A stretch of 64,000 bases of DNA, taken from Streptomyces sp. CB02009 (GTDB taxonomy: Bacteria; Actinomycetota; Actinomycetes; Streptomycetales; Streptomycetaceae). Below the pieces are notes generated by a model. That model saw only the letters and a program-made list of their open reading frames with translations. It was not told where the DNA came from and made no database searches. Below are positions 9,140 through 17,328 of the stretch, in pieces. The first letter of the stretch is position 1. Each line of letters opens with the position of its first letter. The translations under genes and the position numbers were made by a program. The stretch is from assembly GCF_001905825.1 (NCBI RefSeq), contig NZ_LIVV01000002.1, positions 43,074 through 107,073 of the forward strand, read 5' to 3'.

Positions 9140-10239
9140 ACCGAGACGGCCCGGAGCGCCGCGTACCCGGGGCGGACGACCTCGTCGACCAGCCGCTGCC
9201 GCTCCGGCAGCGGCAGGAAGGCGGCCTCCAGGGCGGCGACCGTGAACTCCTCGAAGACCTCGGGGCCGTAACCGAAGGCGTCCACCATGTGCTGGAACTC
9301 CTCGCTCATGGTGGTGCCGGAGACCAGCCGGTTGTCCGTGTTGAGCGTGATCCGGAAGCCCAGGCGGCGCAGCTCGTCGATCGGGTGCGAGGCGTAGTCC
9401 TTCGCGGCGCCCGTCTGGAGGTTGGACGTCGGGCAGACCTCCAGGGCGATCCGGTTGTCCCGGACGTACGAGGCGAGCCGGCCCAGCGTGCCGTCCTCGG
9501 CGATGTCGTCGGTGATCCGCACGCCGTGGCCGATCCGCTCGGTGCCGCAGACCTGCACGGCCTCGTGGATCGACTCCGCGCCGACGGCCTCGCCGGCGTG
9601 GATCGTGAAGTGGCAGTTCTCCTGCTTCAGGTGCTGGAAGGCGGGGAGGTGGCGGGCCGGCGGGTTGCCGATCTCGCCGCCGGCGATGTCGAAGCCGGCC
9701 ACGCCCTTGTCCCGGTGCGCGACCGTGAGCCGCGCGATCTCCAGCGAGCGGTCGGTGTGGCGCATGCCGGTGAGGAGGGTGCGGACGGTGATACGACCGC
9801 CGGAACGGCGCTCACCCTCGCGGAAGCCGTCGTTGACGGCCTCGACGACCTCGTCGAGGGTCAGGCCGCCCTCCAGGTGCTGCTCGGGGGCGTAGCGGAT
9901 CTCGGCGTAGACGACACCGTCCGCCGCGAGGTCCTCGGCGCACTCGGCCGCGATGCGGGTGAGCGCCTCACGGGTCTGCATGACCGCGCAGGTGTGGGCG
10001 AAGGTCTCCAGGTAGCGCTCCAGCGAACCGGAGTCGGCCGCGTCCCGGAACCAGACCGCGAGCGCGGCGGGGTCCTCGGTCGGCAGCGCGGTGTAGCCGC
10101 ACTCCCGTGCCAGCTCGACTATGGTCGCGGCGCGCAGCCCACCGTCGAGGTGGTCGTGGAGGACGGCCTTGGGGGCCCGGCGGATCCACTCGGAGACGGT
10201 GGCGGCGGCAGGCGTGGCAGGGTTGTCAGACAAGTGCAT
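9136..10239 (-). CDS. add: Adenosine deaminase
   Basis: Zinc hydrolase that converts adenosine (and deoxyadenosine) to inosine in purine salvage; 367 residues. Diagnostic motifs are VLHDHLDGG (zinc ligands His28 and His30), FTIHAGE (His and catalytic Glu), RIGHG, and [11 protein letters not shown] (Asp pair). ATG 10239 fits the family N-terminus. An 11-bp palindrome identical (as its reverse complement) to one upstream of the neighbouring GntR gene lies in codons 3-6. The GntR gene ends about 100 bp upstream on the same strand, so the two may share regulation or read-through. Confidence 0.93.
   Translation of the reverse strand: MHLSDNPATPAAATVSEWIRRAPKAVLHDHLDGGLRAATIVELARECGYTALPTEDPAALAVWFRDAADSGSLERYLETFAHTCAVMQTREALTRIAAECAEDLAADGVVYAEIRYAPEQHLEGGLTLDEVVEAVNDGFREGERRSGGRITVRTLLTGMRHTDRSLEIARLTVAHRDKGVAGFDIAGGEIGNPPARHLPAFQHLKQENCHFTIHAGEAVGAESIHEAVQVCGTERIGHGVRITDDIAEDGTLGRLASYVRDNRIALEVCPTSNLQTGAAKDYASHPIDELRRLGFRITLNTDNRLVSGTTMSEEFQHMVDAFGYGPEVFEEFTVAALEAAFLPLPERQRLVDEVVRPGYAALRAVSV
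10223..10233. promoter_or_regulatory. TTGTCAGACAA palindrome inside the start of add
   Basis: Perfect 5-1-5 palindrome fitting the TNGTNNNACNA half-site pattern described for GntR-family operators. The same 11-mer, as its reverse complement, occurs at 11189-11199 upstream of the GntR gene. Confidence 0.4.
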
Positions 10240-10340
10240 GGCGGGGAAGTGTACGCCACGTGAGACGGGCCCGCTGTGACGGGCCCGACAGGGGTGGGGT
10301 GCGACCGCGGGACGGTCCGGTGGATCCTGGCCGGACCCGC

Positions 10341-11102
10341 CTAGTGCGACTGCAGGACGGGCAGGGCCGGGGCGCCCGTCGGGAGCATGTGCTTGGCGGC
10401 CAGGACCGGGGTCTCGCCGACCCGTACGACCTGGGTGACCAGGACGGCCGGAGTGTCCGCCGGCCGCCCCAGCTGATCCCCCCGCCGCCGCCCGAGCAGC
10501 GTCGCCGTGATGCCGCTGTGCGCGGTGAGCGCCGTCTCCCGCGAGGCCCCGAGCAGGACCGACAGCATGGAGGCGGCCGGCCCGCGCGCGGCGCGCTCCT
10601 CCGCCGCCCGCAGGGCCGTGGCGAACTCCGGGTGCACCCGGTCGAGCAGCTCGTCGGCCGCCGCCCACTCGTGGCTCAGCGCCGCCGCCGTACCCTCCCC
10701 GGTCAGCACGGACTCCCAGAACCGCAGCTCCGCGCGGGCCGGGGCGAGCAGGTGCTGGGTGGTGAAGTCGGTCGGTTCCTCGACCGTCCGCAGCAGGGCC
10801 CGCACCCGCAGCGGCGTGCCCGCGCCGATCAGCTCCTCCAGCGGCTGGACGTGCTCGAACCCGCGCCGCGGCGGCCGGTCGTTGACCGTCCGGCCCACCC
10901 CGCGGCGTACGGTCAGCAGGCCGTCCTCCTGGAGCAGCAGCAGGGCCTCGCGCAGGGCGGGCCGGCTCACGCCCAGCTCGGCGGCGAGCTTCGGCTCGGA
11001 GGGGAGCGTCGAGCCCGGCGGGTAGGTGCCGTCGTGGACGGCGTCCGCGATCCGCTCGTAGAGCGCCACGACCGGGCGCCGCCGCTGTCCGCTGACCGCC
11101 AC
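10341..11102 (-). CDS. GntR family transcriptional regulator (UTRA/HutC-type)
   Basis: 253 residues. Residues 10-75 form the GntR winged helix ([33 protein letters not shown] split across helix 1 and 2, then [11 protein letters not shown] recognition helix and GVGRTV wing). The C-terminal 160 residues look like a UTRA effector domain, ending in [17 protein letters not shown]. Effector unknown. The gene sits upstream of add on the same strand, and palindromes matching a GntR operator flank both genes, so autoregulation and control of add are plausible. Confidence 0.88.
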   Translation of the reverse strand: MAVSGQRRRPVVALYERIADAVHDGTYPPGSTLPSEPKLAAELGVSRPALREALLLLQEDGLLTVRRGVGRTVNDRPPRRGFEHVQPLEELIGAGTPLRVRALLRTVEEPTDFTTQHLLAPARAELRFWESVLTGEGTAAALSHEWAAADELLDRVHPEFATALRAAEERAARGPAASMLSVLLGASRETALTAHSGITATLLGRRRGDQLGRPADTPAVLVTQVVRVGETPVLAAKHMLPTGAPALPVLQSH

Positions 11103-11188
11103 GGCCGCTCCTCGTCTCGATTCCGGTCGGTCCCGGTGGATGTTCCCGCGGTTCCGACGGTGTCCGGCACCACGGTAGTCGGCTCACG

Positions 11189-11199
11189 TTGTCTGACAA
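11189..11199. promoter_or_regulatory. TTGTCTGACAA palindrome, candidate GntR operator
   Basis: Perfect 11-bp palindrome 87 nt upstream of the GntR start codon and 110 nt upstream of the divergent LapA gene. It is AT-richer than its surroundings and identical to the one in add when reverse-complemented. Confidence 0.5.
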
Positions 11200-11309
11200 G
11201 TCACCCGTTCGGCTCTCCTCGCCGTCACGGTGAGGCGCCACTCACCTCATTCTGGTCCCACGGCTGCGGCCGGGTACGACCGACGGTACGACGGAGGAGA
11301 GGGCCGGGC

Positions 11310-11561
11310 ATGAGTCCGAACGAGACGTCACGGGCATCGGGCGGGGGCGGGTCCGGGTTCGCCGAGGCCCTCACCCCGGGCCGGATCGGGATGGCCGTGC
11401 TCGCCATCGTCACCCTGGTCTTCATCTTCCAGAACACCCGGGAGGTCAAGATCCGGCTCCTCGTCCCCGAGGTGTCCATGCCGCTCTATCTGGCCCTGCT
11501 CGCGACCGCGCTCATCGGCGCCGCGTGCGGCGGCTACGCCGCGGCCCGGAGGCGGAAGTGA
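11310..11561 (+). CDS. LapA-domain small membrane protein
   Basis: 83 residues. After a Gly/Ser-rich cytoplasmic start, two hydrophobic helices (about 29-44 and 56-76) enclose the LapA-type signature FIFQNTREVKIRLL, and the protein ends in a basic anchor AARRRK. LapA-domain proteins act in envelope lipid homeostasis in Gram-negatives; their role in actinomycetes is not known. GGAGGAGAG precedes ATG 11310. Overlaps the next gene by GTGA. Confidence 0.8.
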   Translation: MSPNETSRASGGGGSGFAEALTPGRIGMAVLAIVTLVFIFQNTREVKIRLLVPEVSMPLYLALLATALIGAACGGYAAARRRK

Positions 11562-11902
11562 GGCGGCGCGCCGTCGTGGGGGCGGGTGCCGTCCTCGCGC
11601 TCGCGGCCGTCGCCGTCACCTCGACGGAGGAGACGGCCGGGGCCGACGACGGCACCCGGCCGGTGCCGGACTTCCTCGGCCGCGGTCTGTGGCGGGTCTT
11701 CACCCGTCTCGACCGCCGCACCCGGCTCGACGTCCACGACGTGAGCGGGCGCGACCGGCGGGTGATCTGGCCGCCGCGATGGCGGGTCGTCACCCAGTAC
11801 CCGGCGGCGGGCACGGGCCTCGACCGCCGCACCACCGTCATGATCGGAGTCGTACGGAAGGGTGAGAGCTGCCCGCCCCGGGTACGTACGGCACGCCGCT
11901 GA
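11558..11902 (+). CDS. Small secreted protein with a PASTA-like domain
   Basis: 114 residues starting at GTG 11558, coupled to the LapA gene by a 4-bp overlap. A short positively charged segment and an Ala/Val-rich helix (residues 5-22) form a signal peptide or anchor. The rest (VPDFLGRGLWRVFTRLD through VVTQYPAAGTGLDRR) matches one PASTA-like repeat, the fold that binds peptidoglycan stem peptides in PknB-type kinases. A role in envelope sensing is inferred only from the fold. Confidence 0.65.
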   Translation: MRRRAVVGAGAVLALAAVAVTSTEETAGADDGTRPVPDFLGRGLWRVFTRLDRRTRLDVHDVSGRDRRVIWPPRWRVVTQYPAAGTGLDRRTTVMIGVVRKGESCPPRVRTARR

Positions 11903-12041
11903 GCCCAGGCAGGCACCGTCGAGCGGGGCTTTCGGTCGACGCCCCGGAACTGTCGAGCGGCTCGTCGGGCGAGGCCCCGGCACCGCCGAGCGGCCCGTCT
12001 GCCGACGCCAGGGCCCAGCCCCCGCCGGCCCCCGGCCCCGC

Positions 12042-12374
12042 TCAGCGCTTGTAGTTGATCTTCATCGTGTCGAGGTCGGTGACCGTCGACCGCAGCCCTT
12101 TGTACCCGTGGCCGAGCTTCCCGAGCGCGGTCTCCACCCGGTCCTCCGCGAGCGCGCCCGCCATCTCGTCGCCGTCCTCCGCGTCGGAGACGACGACCAG
12201 GCGGTACGAGAAGTGCTTGAGCGTCCGGTCGTAGGTCAGCGAGCCCTCCTCGGTGAACTGCATCGCGGTCAGCCCGTGCGCGTCCACCTCGGCGAGCAGC
12301 CGGGTCCGGCTCTCCTCCGACAGTCCGTCGAAGGTGCCGCGCACGATGACCCGGTAGGTGTGCTGCGTGCCCAT
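12042..12374 (-). CDS. DUF6204-like protein
   Basis: 110 residues, recognised as the actinomycete DUF6204 family from YRVIVRGTFDGLSEESR, TYDRTLKHFSYRLVV and the tail DLDTMKINYKR. It looks like a small alpha/beta ferredoxin-fold-like protein without signal peptide or membrane segment. Function unknown. Purine-rich AGGGAG and GAGGA lie just before ATG 12374. Monocistronic between two oppositely oriented genes. Confidence 0.75.
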   Translation of the reverse strand: MGTQHTYRVIVRGTFDGLSEESRTRLLAEVDAHGLTAMQFTEEGSLTYDRTLKHFSYRLVVVSDAEDGDEMAGALAEDRVETALGKLGHGYKGLRSTVTDLDTMKINYKR

Positions 12375-12554
12375 TCCTCGTACTCCCTGTGCCCTGGTTC
12401 TCCGGCCGCCCGACGGCGTACCGACCTGCCACCCTACGGCGGCGGCCGCCCGGTCCGCCCGGAATTTCCGGCTGGCCCCGCGCCTCGGGACCGGCCGAAG
12501 CCCGAGGCGGAGAACCCCTGGTCAGGAAGGCCCCCGGGCGTGTTCCATGGGGCG

Positions 12555-14573
12555 ATGACGACCGTACGACGTGCCGTACTGACGCTGCCCGCCGCCCCCT
12601 TGGGCCCGGACAACCCCCTTCCCGCACTGCGGGCCCCCGCCGGCGCCGGGGCCCACGCGGTCGACCCGCGGACCCTCGCGGAACTCCCGCGCGACATGGC
12701 CAGGGGCATCGGCCGGGACCCGCTGCGCAGCCTCCTGCCCGCCCCCGTGCGCGACGGCTACGGCCGCGAGCGCACACCCGCGGACCTCGACACGATCGTG
12801 ATCGAGAACGACCGGCTCCGGGTGACCGTGCTGCCCGGTCTCGGCGGTCGCGTCCACTCGCTCCACCACAAGCCCACCGGACGCGAACTGCTCTACCGCA
12901 ACCCGGTGTTCCAGCCGGCCGCGTTCGCCCTCAACGGCGCCTGGTTCTCCGGCGGCGTCGAATGGAACATCGGGGCCACCGGCCACACCACCCTCTCCTG
13001 CTCGCCTCTGCACGCGGCGACCGTCCGTGCCCCCGACGGCGGGCCGATGCTCCGCCTGTGGGAGTGGGAGCGACTGCGCGACCTGCCCTTCCAGGTGGAC
13101 CTCTGGCTCCCGGAGGGCTCCGACTTCCTGTACGTCGGGGTCCGGATACGCAACCCCCACGAGCGGACCGCCCCCGTCTACTGGTGGTCCAACATCGCCG
13201 TCCCCGAGGACCGGCGTGTCCTCGCGCCCGCCGACGCCGCCTGGCACCACGGCTACGAGCGCGGCCTGAGCCGGGTCCCCGTACCGGTCACCGAGGACGG
13301 CACCGACCGCACGTACCCGCTGAACAGCACCCACGCCGCCGACTGGTTCTACGACCTGCCCGAGGGCCGGCGCCGCTGGATCGCCGCCCTCGACGCGGAC
13401 GGCACCGGGCTCGTCCAGACCTCCACCGACCCGCTGCGCGGCCGCAAGCTCTTCGTGTGGGGCACCGGGCGCGGCGGCCGGCGCTGGCAGGAGTGGCTGA
13501 CGGAACCCGGCACCCCCGGCTACGCCGAGATCCAGGCCGGGCTCGCCCGCACCCAGCTGGAGCACCTGGAGCTCGCGGCCGGAGCGGAGTTCAGCTGGCT
13601 GGAGGCGTACGGACCGCTCGCCGCCGACCCCGCGACGGCGCTCGGCGAGGACTGGAGCGCCGCCCGCGCCGACGTCGAGCGCAGCCTGTCCGGCGCACTG
13701 CCCCGCGCCGCCGTCGACGCCGCGTACACGGCCTGGCGGGAGCGGGCGGCCGACCTCGCTCCGGAGGAGGTCCTCGCGGCCGGATCCGGCTGGGGAGCGC
13801 TCGAAGTGCTGCGCGGGGGACACGAGTTGCCCGGTACGCCGTTCCCGGAGTCCACCCTCGGACCCGAGCAGGAGCCGTGGCGGGAACTGCTCCGCACCGG
13901 CGTCCTGCCGGCCCCGGTGACCGGCGCGGCCCCTCTGATCGCGCCGCTGGTCGCCTCCCCCTGGCGGGACATGCTGGAGACCGCGCCCGCCGACCCCACC
14001 ACCGAGTACCAGCTCGGCATCGCCCAGTGGCACGCGGGCGACCGGGCGCAGGCGGTACGGAGCTGGGAGCGGGGACTCAAGGAGGCGGGAACGCGCTGGC
14101 CCCTGCTGTACTGCCTGGCCGTCGCCGACCGGGAGGACGGCCACCCGGAACGCGCCGCCGACCACTTCGAGGAGGCCTTCACCGACCACGAGGCGACGGC
14201 GGGCGGCGCGGAGTCCGCCACCGGCCCCGGGACGACGACGGCCGGTGCGGACGAGGACGAGGGGCGCGCGCTGTTCGCCACCGCGCTCGGCCGCGAGGCG
14301 CTCGACGCGCTCCTCGCCGTCGACCGGCCCGACCGGGCGCGGGCCCTCTGGCACCGGCTGCCGGACTCCGCCCGGCGGCGCGGGGCCTTCCGGCTGATCG
14401 AGGTACGGCTGCTGCTCGCCGAGCGCCGGCCGGACGAGGCACGGGCCGTCTTCGACGCCGGCTTCGAGGTCGCGGACCTGCGTGAGGGCGCCGAGGTCCT
14501 GGGCGAGCTCTGGCGGCGGTTCACCGACGAACTCCTGCCGGACGCCTACGAGTTCAGGATGCGACCGAGCTGA
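12555..14573 (+). CDS. DUF5107 / TPR domain protein
   Basis: 672 residues. Residues about 70-360 form a DUF5107 domain, a galactose-mutarotase-like beta-sandwich: TIVIENDRLRVTVLPGLGGR, SGGVEWNIGATGHT and YWWSNIAVPED are its marks. Residues 440-672 are helical and TPR-like (EYQLGIAQWHAGDRAQAVRSW). Members are thought to act on carbohydrates, but the substrate is unproven. ATG 12555 is the first start giving the expected N-terminus; its ribosome binding site is weak. Monocistronic. Confidence 0.8.
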   Translation: MTTVRRAVLTLPAAPLGPDNPLPALRAPAGAGAHAVDPRTLAELPRDMARGIGRDPLRSLLPAPVRDGYGRERTPADLDTIVIENDRLRVTVLPGLGGRVHSLHHKPTGRELLYRNPVFQPAAFALNGAWFSGGVEWNIGATGHTTLSCSPLHAATVRAPDGGPMLRLWEWERLRDLPFQVDLWLPEGSDFLYVGVRIRNPHERTAPVYWWSNIAVPEDRRVLAPADAAWHHGYERGLSRVPVPVTEDGTDRTYPLNSTHAADWFYDLPEGRRRWIAALDADGTGLVQTSTDPLRGRKLFVWGTGRGGRRWQEWLTEPGTPGYAEIQAGLARTQLEHLELAAGAEFSWLEAYGPLAADPATALGEDWSAARADVERSLSGALPRAAVDAAYTAWRERAADLAPEEVLAAGSGWGALEVLRGGHELPGTPFPESTLGPEQEPWRELLRTGVLPAPVTGAAPLIAPLVASPWRDMLETAPADPTTEYQLGIAQWHAGDRAQAVRSWERGLKEAGTRWPLLYCLAVADREDGHPERAADHFEEAFTDHEATAGGAESATGPGTTTAGADEDEGRALFATALGREALDALLAVDRPDRARALWHRLPDSARRRGAFRLIEVRLLLAERRPDEARAVFDAGFEVADLREGAEVLGELWRRFTDELLPDAYEFRMRPS

Positions 14574-14647
14574 GGGCAGGGCCCCGTCCGGGGGTGAGGT
14601 CGCTACCCTGGAGGGGACGGAGACCGTGGGGGAGCGGAGGTCCGGGG

Positions 14648-14875
14648 ATGGCGGCGTGGGCGACACAGGAGTGCCGGTGCGGGCATCCCCGCTTCCGGCA
14701 CGGGGAACCCCGGTTCTCGGGAACCTGCGGCGGCTGCCTGTGCGGATCCTTCGAACTGCCCCCGGCTCCGGCCCTCGCGGACGAACCGCCCCCGCCGCCG
14801 GAGCCGGACCGCACACCCCACCCCGGCTGCCCCCTCCAGGACCCGGACTGCCTCGGGTTCCACGACGTCTACTGA
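14648..14875 (+). CDS. Small cysteine-rich protein, function unknown
   Basis: 75 residues. The first half has CRCGHPRF and GTCGGCLCGSF, a Cys/His pattern that could bind one zinc; the second half is Pro-rich and ends GCPLQDPDCLGFHDVY. ATG 14648 is preceded by GGAGGTCCGGGG. The last 7 bp overlap the end of the convergent WYL regulator gene. Probably a DNA- or protein-contacting zinc peptide, but this is inference. Confidence 0.6.
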   Translation: MAAWATQECRCGHPRFRHGEPRFSGTCGGCLCGSFELPPAPALADEPPPPPEPDRTPHPGCPLQDPDCLGFHDVY

Positions 14876-15819
14876 GAGGTCGCGCGGAGGAAGCGGGCAC
14901 CCCATTCCCGGACGTGCGCCGCGAACTCCGGCGGCCCCAGCACCTCGAACTCGGCCCCCACGTTGCCGAGCGCCTGCGTCGGCCAGTCGAGGGACGTCGA
15001 CGTCATGGTGAGCCGGCAGCTGTCCGGGCCGGCCGGCTCGACCGTGCCCCACCGGCCGACCGTCCGCCGCACCCGGGCGGCTGACGCGTGGACGAGGACC
15101 TCGACCGTGTGCGGCACCGGGGCCCCGCTCGCCGCCCGCACGAAGGCCACGGCGCCCTCGGCCGGCAGCGGACGCGGCCGGAAGCGGGCTCCGGTCGCCT
15201 CCGGCCCGGTCAGCCGGTCGAGTCGGAAGCTGCGCCAGTCCTGCCGGTCCAGATCGTAGGCGACCAGGTACCAGCGCCCGCCGAGGGCGACGACGCGGTG
15301 CGGCTCGACCTCGCGCCCGGAGGCCGCCGAGCCCCGGGCGGTGTAGTCGAACCGCAGCCGCTCCCCGTCCCGGCACGCCTGGGCGACCGCGGTGAGCACC
15401 CCCGCCGCGACCGCCGGGCCGGACGCACCGGCGGAGACGGTCACCGCCCGGAGGGCGTCCACCCGGGCCCGCAGCCGGGGCGGCAGGACCCGCACCACCT
15501 TGGTGAGCGCCCGCAGCGACGCGTCCTCGATCCCCACGATCCCGCTCTGTGCCGCGTCGCCGATGCCGACGGCGAGGGCCACCGCCTCCTCGTCGTCGAG
15601 CAGGAGCGGCGGTAGGACGGCGCCGGGCGCGAGCTGGTAGCCGCCGTCGGTGCCGCGGGCCGCGCCGACCGGATAGCCGAGCTCGCGCAGCCGGTCGATG
15701 TCGCGGCGCAGGGTCCGCTCGGACACCCCGAGTCGCTCGCACAGGTCAGGACCGGGCCAGTGGCGGTGGGTCTGCAGCAGGGAGAGCAGCCGGAGGGTCC
15801 GTGAGCTGGTGTTCGCCAT
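14869..15819 (-). CDS. HTH/WYL domain transcriptional regulator
   Basis: 316 residues: DeoR-type HTH at 5-60 (LCERLGVSERTLRRDIDRLRELG) and a WYL sensor domain at about 140-215 (LRFDYTARGS, then VEPHRVVALGGRWYLVAYD), followed by a WCX-like C-terminus. WYL proteins sense nucleic acids or nucleotides and control DNA-damage and defence genes. The gene is divergent from an AlkZ-like DNA glycosylase gene, a natural target. A CAGTAT -10 ends 6 nt before ATG 15819, so the mRNA may be leaderless. Confidence 0.9.
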   Translation of the reverse strand: MANTSSRTLRLLSLLQTHRHWPGPDLCERLGVSERTLRRDIDRLRELGYPVGAARGTDGGYQLAPGAVLPPLLLDDEEAVALAVGIGDAAQSGIVGIEDASLRALTKVVRVLPPRLRARVDALRAVTVSAGASGPAVAAGVLTAVAQACRDGERLRFDYTARGSAASGREVEPHRVVALGGRWYLVAYDLDRQDWRSFRLDRLTGPEATGARFRPRPLPAEGAVAFVRAASGAPVPHTVEVLVHASAARVRRTVGRWGTVEPAGPDSCRLTMTSTSLDWPTQALGNVGAEFEVLGPPEFAAHVREWGARFLRATSQ

Positions 15820-15825
15820 GCCGGA

Positions 15826-15831
15826 ATACTG
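15826..15831 (-). promoter_or_regulatory. -10 element of leaderless WYL-regulator promoter
   Basis: On the minus strand CAGTAT is followed by 6 nt and the ATG; no ribosome binding site is visible. Confidence 0.4.
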
Positions 15832-15914
15832 CCCGGCCTTCCGGCCGGAAAGTGACCGGAAGGCTCCCTAGGGTCGATGTCGAGGACACCATGGGTCGAC
15901 GTGAGGACCAGGAA

Positions 15915-16013
15915 ATGATCATTCGTGAGATCGCGCCGGCCGCACGGGGCGCGGGCGTCCCGACCTGCCTGGAGCCGACGCGGGCCGGCGATGTCTCGGT
16001 GCGGCTGTCGTGA
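15915..16013 (+). CDS. Possible 32-residue leader peptide before the AlkZ-like gene
   Basis: ATG 15915 has GAGGACCAGGAA before it and gives MIIREIAPAARGAGVP..., ending at TGA 16013, which overlaps GTG 16010 of the next gene by 4 bp. The arrangement would couple translation of the glycosylase gene. It could also be a remnant of a larger gene or chance; an upstream in-frame ATG lies at 15891. Confidence 0.3.
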   Translation: MIIREIAPAARGAGVPTCLEPTRAGDVSVRLS

Positions 16014-17146
16014 CCGCGCTCTCCCTCCGGGCCCTCAACCGGGCGCTCCTCGACCGGCAGTTCCTGCTCGCGCGCACCGACCGAACGCCGCTCGACGTGA
16101 TCGGACGCCTGGCCGCCCTCCAGGCCCAGGAGCCCAACTGGCCCTACGTCGGCCTGTGGAGCAGGATCCACGACTTCACCCGGGCGGAACTCACCGCGCT
16201 CGTCGAGGACCGGAAGGTCGTGCGGTCCGCCCTGCTCCGCAGCACCCAGCACCTCACCACGGCCGACGACTTCCTCCGCATGCGGCCCCTGCTTCAGCCC
16301 GTGCTCGACCGCACCGCCGGCTCGTCGTACTTCACCCGGAACCGCGCCGCCCGGGACAGCGCCTCCGGGCACGGCACGGGCCTGGACGCGGCGTCCCTCG
16401 TCGCTGAGGGGCTCGCCCTGCTCGGCGGCCGGACGCTGCCCCGCAGGGAACTGGCCCGACGACTCGCCGAACGCCACCCCGGTCACGACGGACGGATCCT
16501 GGCGGGGGAGGTCGAGCTGCGGACCCCGCTCGTCCATGATCCCGCCACGGCCTCCTGGGGCTCCTGGGGCAACCGCTCGGCGATCTCCGTGACGCCCGCC
16601 GCGGCATGGCTGGGACGACCGGCCGCGGCCACCGGCGACGGCGAAGCGGCGAGGGAGCTGATCCGCCGCTACCTCGCCGCGTTCGGCCCGGCCGGCGTCA
16701 AGGACGTCCAGGCCTGGAGCGGCCTGACCCGCCTGGGCGAGGTCGTCGCGACCATGGGTGCCGAGCTGCGCCGCTACGCCGGCCCCGGAGGCGCAGAGCT
16801 GTTCGACCTGGCCGACGCGGAGCTGCCCGACCCCGAGACCCCGGCCCCGGCGCGGCTGCTGCCCGCGTTCGACAACGTCCTGCTCGGCCATGCCGACCGG
16901 ACCCGGATCATCGACGACGAGGACCGTCCCCGCGTCATGCCGGGCTCGGCGCGGGTCCTGCCCACCTTCCTGGTGGACGGCCGGGTGCACGGAACGTGGT
17001 CACTCGACGCCGGAACACTACGACTCGCCCCGTTCCGCCCGCTCCGCGCCACCGACCGGACGGCCCTGGAGCAGGAGGCGCACCGACTGCTGCCGTTCGT
17101 GGGCGGCACGACGGTGGCCCACGACGACCGGCCCGCCACGACCTGA
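16010..17146 (+). CDS. AlkZ-like winged-helix DNA glycosylase (HTH_42 family)
   Basis: 378 residues, the tandem winged-helix family to which the azinomycin-resistance glycosylase AlkZ belongs. The catalytic Q-x-Q motif of that subfamily is present as Gln38-Ala-Gln40 in LAALQAQEPNWPYVGLWSR, close to AlkZ numbering; other blocks are RSTQHLTTADDF and LLPAFDNVLLGHADR. These enzymes unhook bulky or cross-linked alkyl bases. It may protect against a self-made or environmental genotoxin, though no toxin genes are visible here. The start GTG 16010 overlaps a possible leader ORF. The last codons are part of a short direct repeat. Confidence 0.8.
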   Translation: MTALSLRALNRALLDRQFLLARTDRTPLDVIGRLAALQAQEPNWPYVGLWSRIHDFTRAELTALVEDRKVVRSALLRSTQHLTTADDFLRMRPLLQPVLDRTAGSSYFTRNRAARDSASGHGTGLDAASLVAEGLALLGGRTLPRRELARRLAERHPGHDGRILAGEVELRTPLVHDPATASWGSWGNRSAISVTPAAAWLGRPAAATGDGEAARELIRRYLAAFGPAGVKDVQAWSGLTRLGEVVATMGAELRRYAGPGGAELFDLADAELPDPETPAPARLLPAFDNVLLGHADRTRIIDDEDRPRVMPGSARVLPTFLVDGRVHGTWSLDAGTLRLAPFRPLRATDRTALEQEAHRLLPFVGGTTVAHDDRPATT

Positions 17147-17178
17147 CCGGCCACGACTCACAGGCCACGACCTGACCG
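17135..17178 (+). repeat. Short direct repeat spanning the AlkZ-like stop codon
   Basis: GCCACGACCTGACCG occurs at 17135-17149 (containing the gene's TGA) and again at 17164-17178, separated by a diverged 14-nt copy. Confidence 0.7.
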
Positions 17179-17328
17179 GCCCCGGGCGTCGCCTCGGGCT
17201 TCGACCGGGTCCTCGCCCCGGCCGCGCCCGCCGGAAAGGGCGCCGGACGCGCCGAGCGCCGATCATGGGAGGGGGCACCCCGCGCGCCGGCGGGTGCTCG
17301 TACCGCCCGGGAGGCAGGAGGCACGGGA

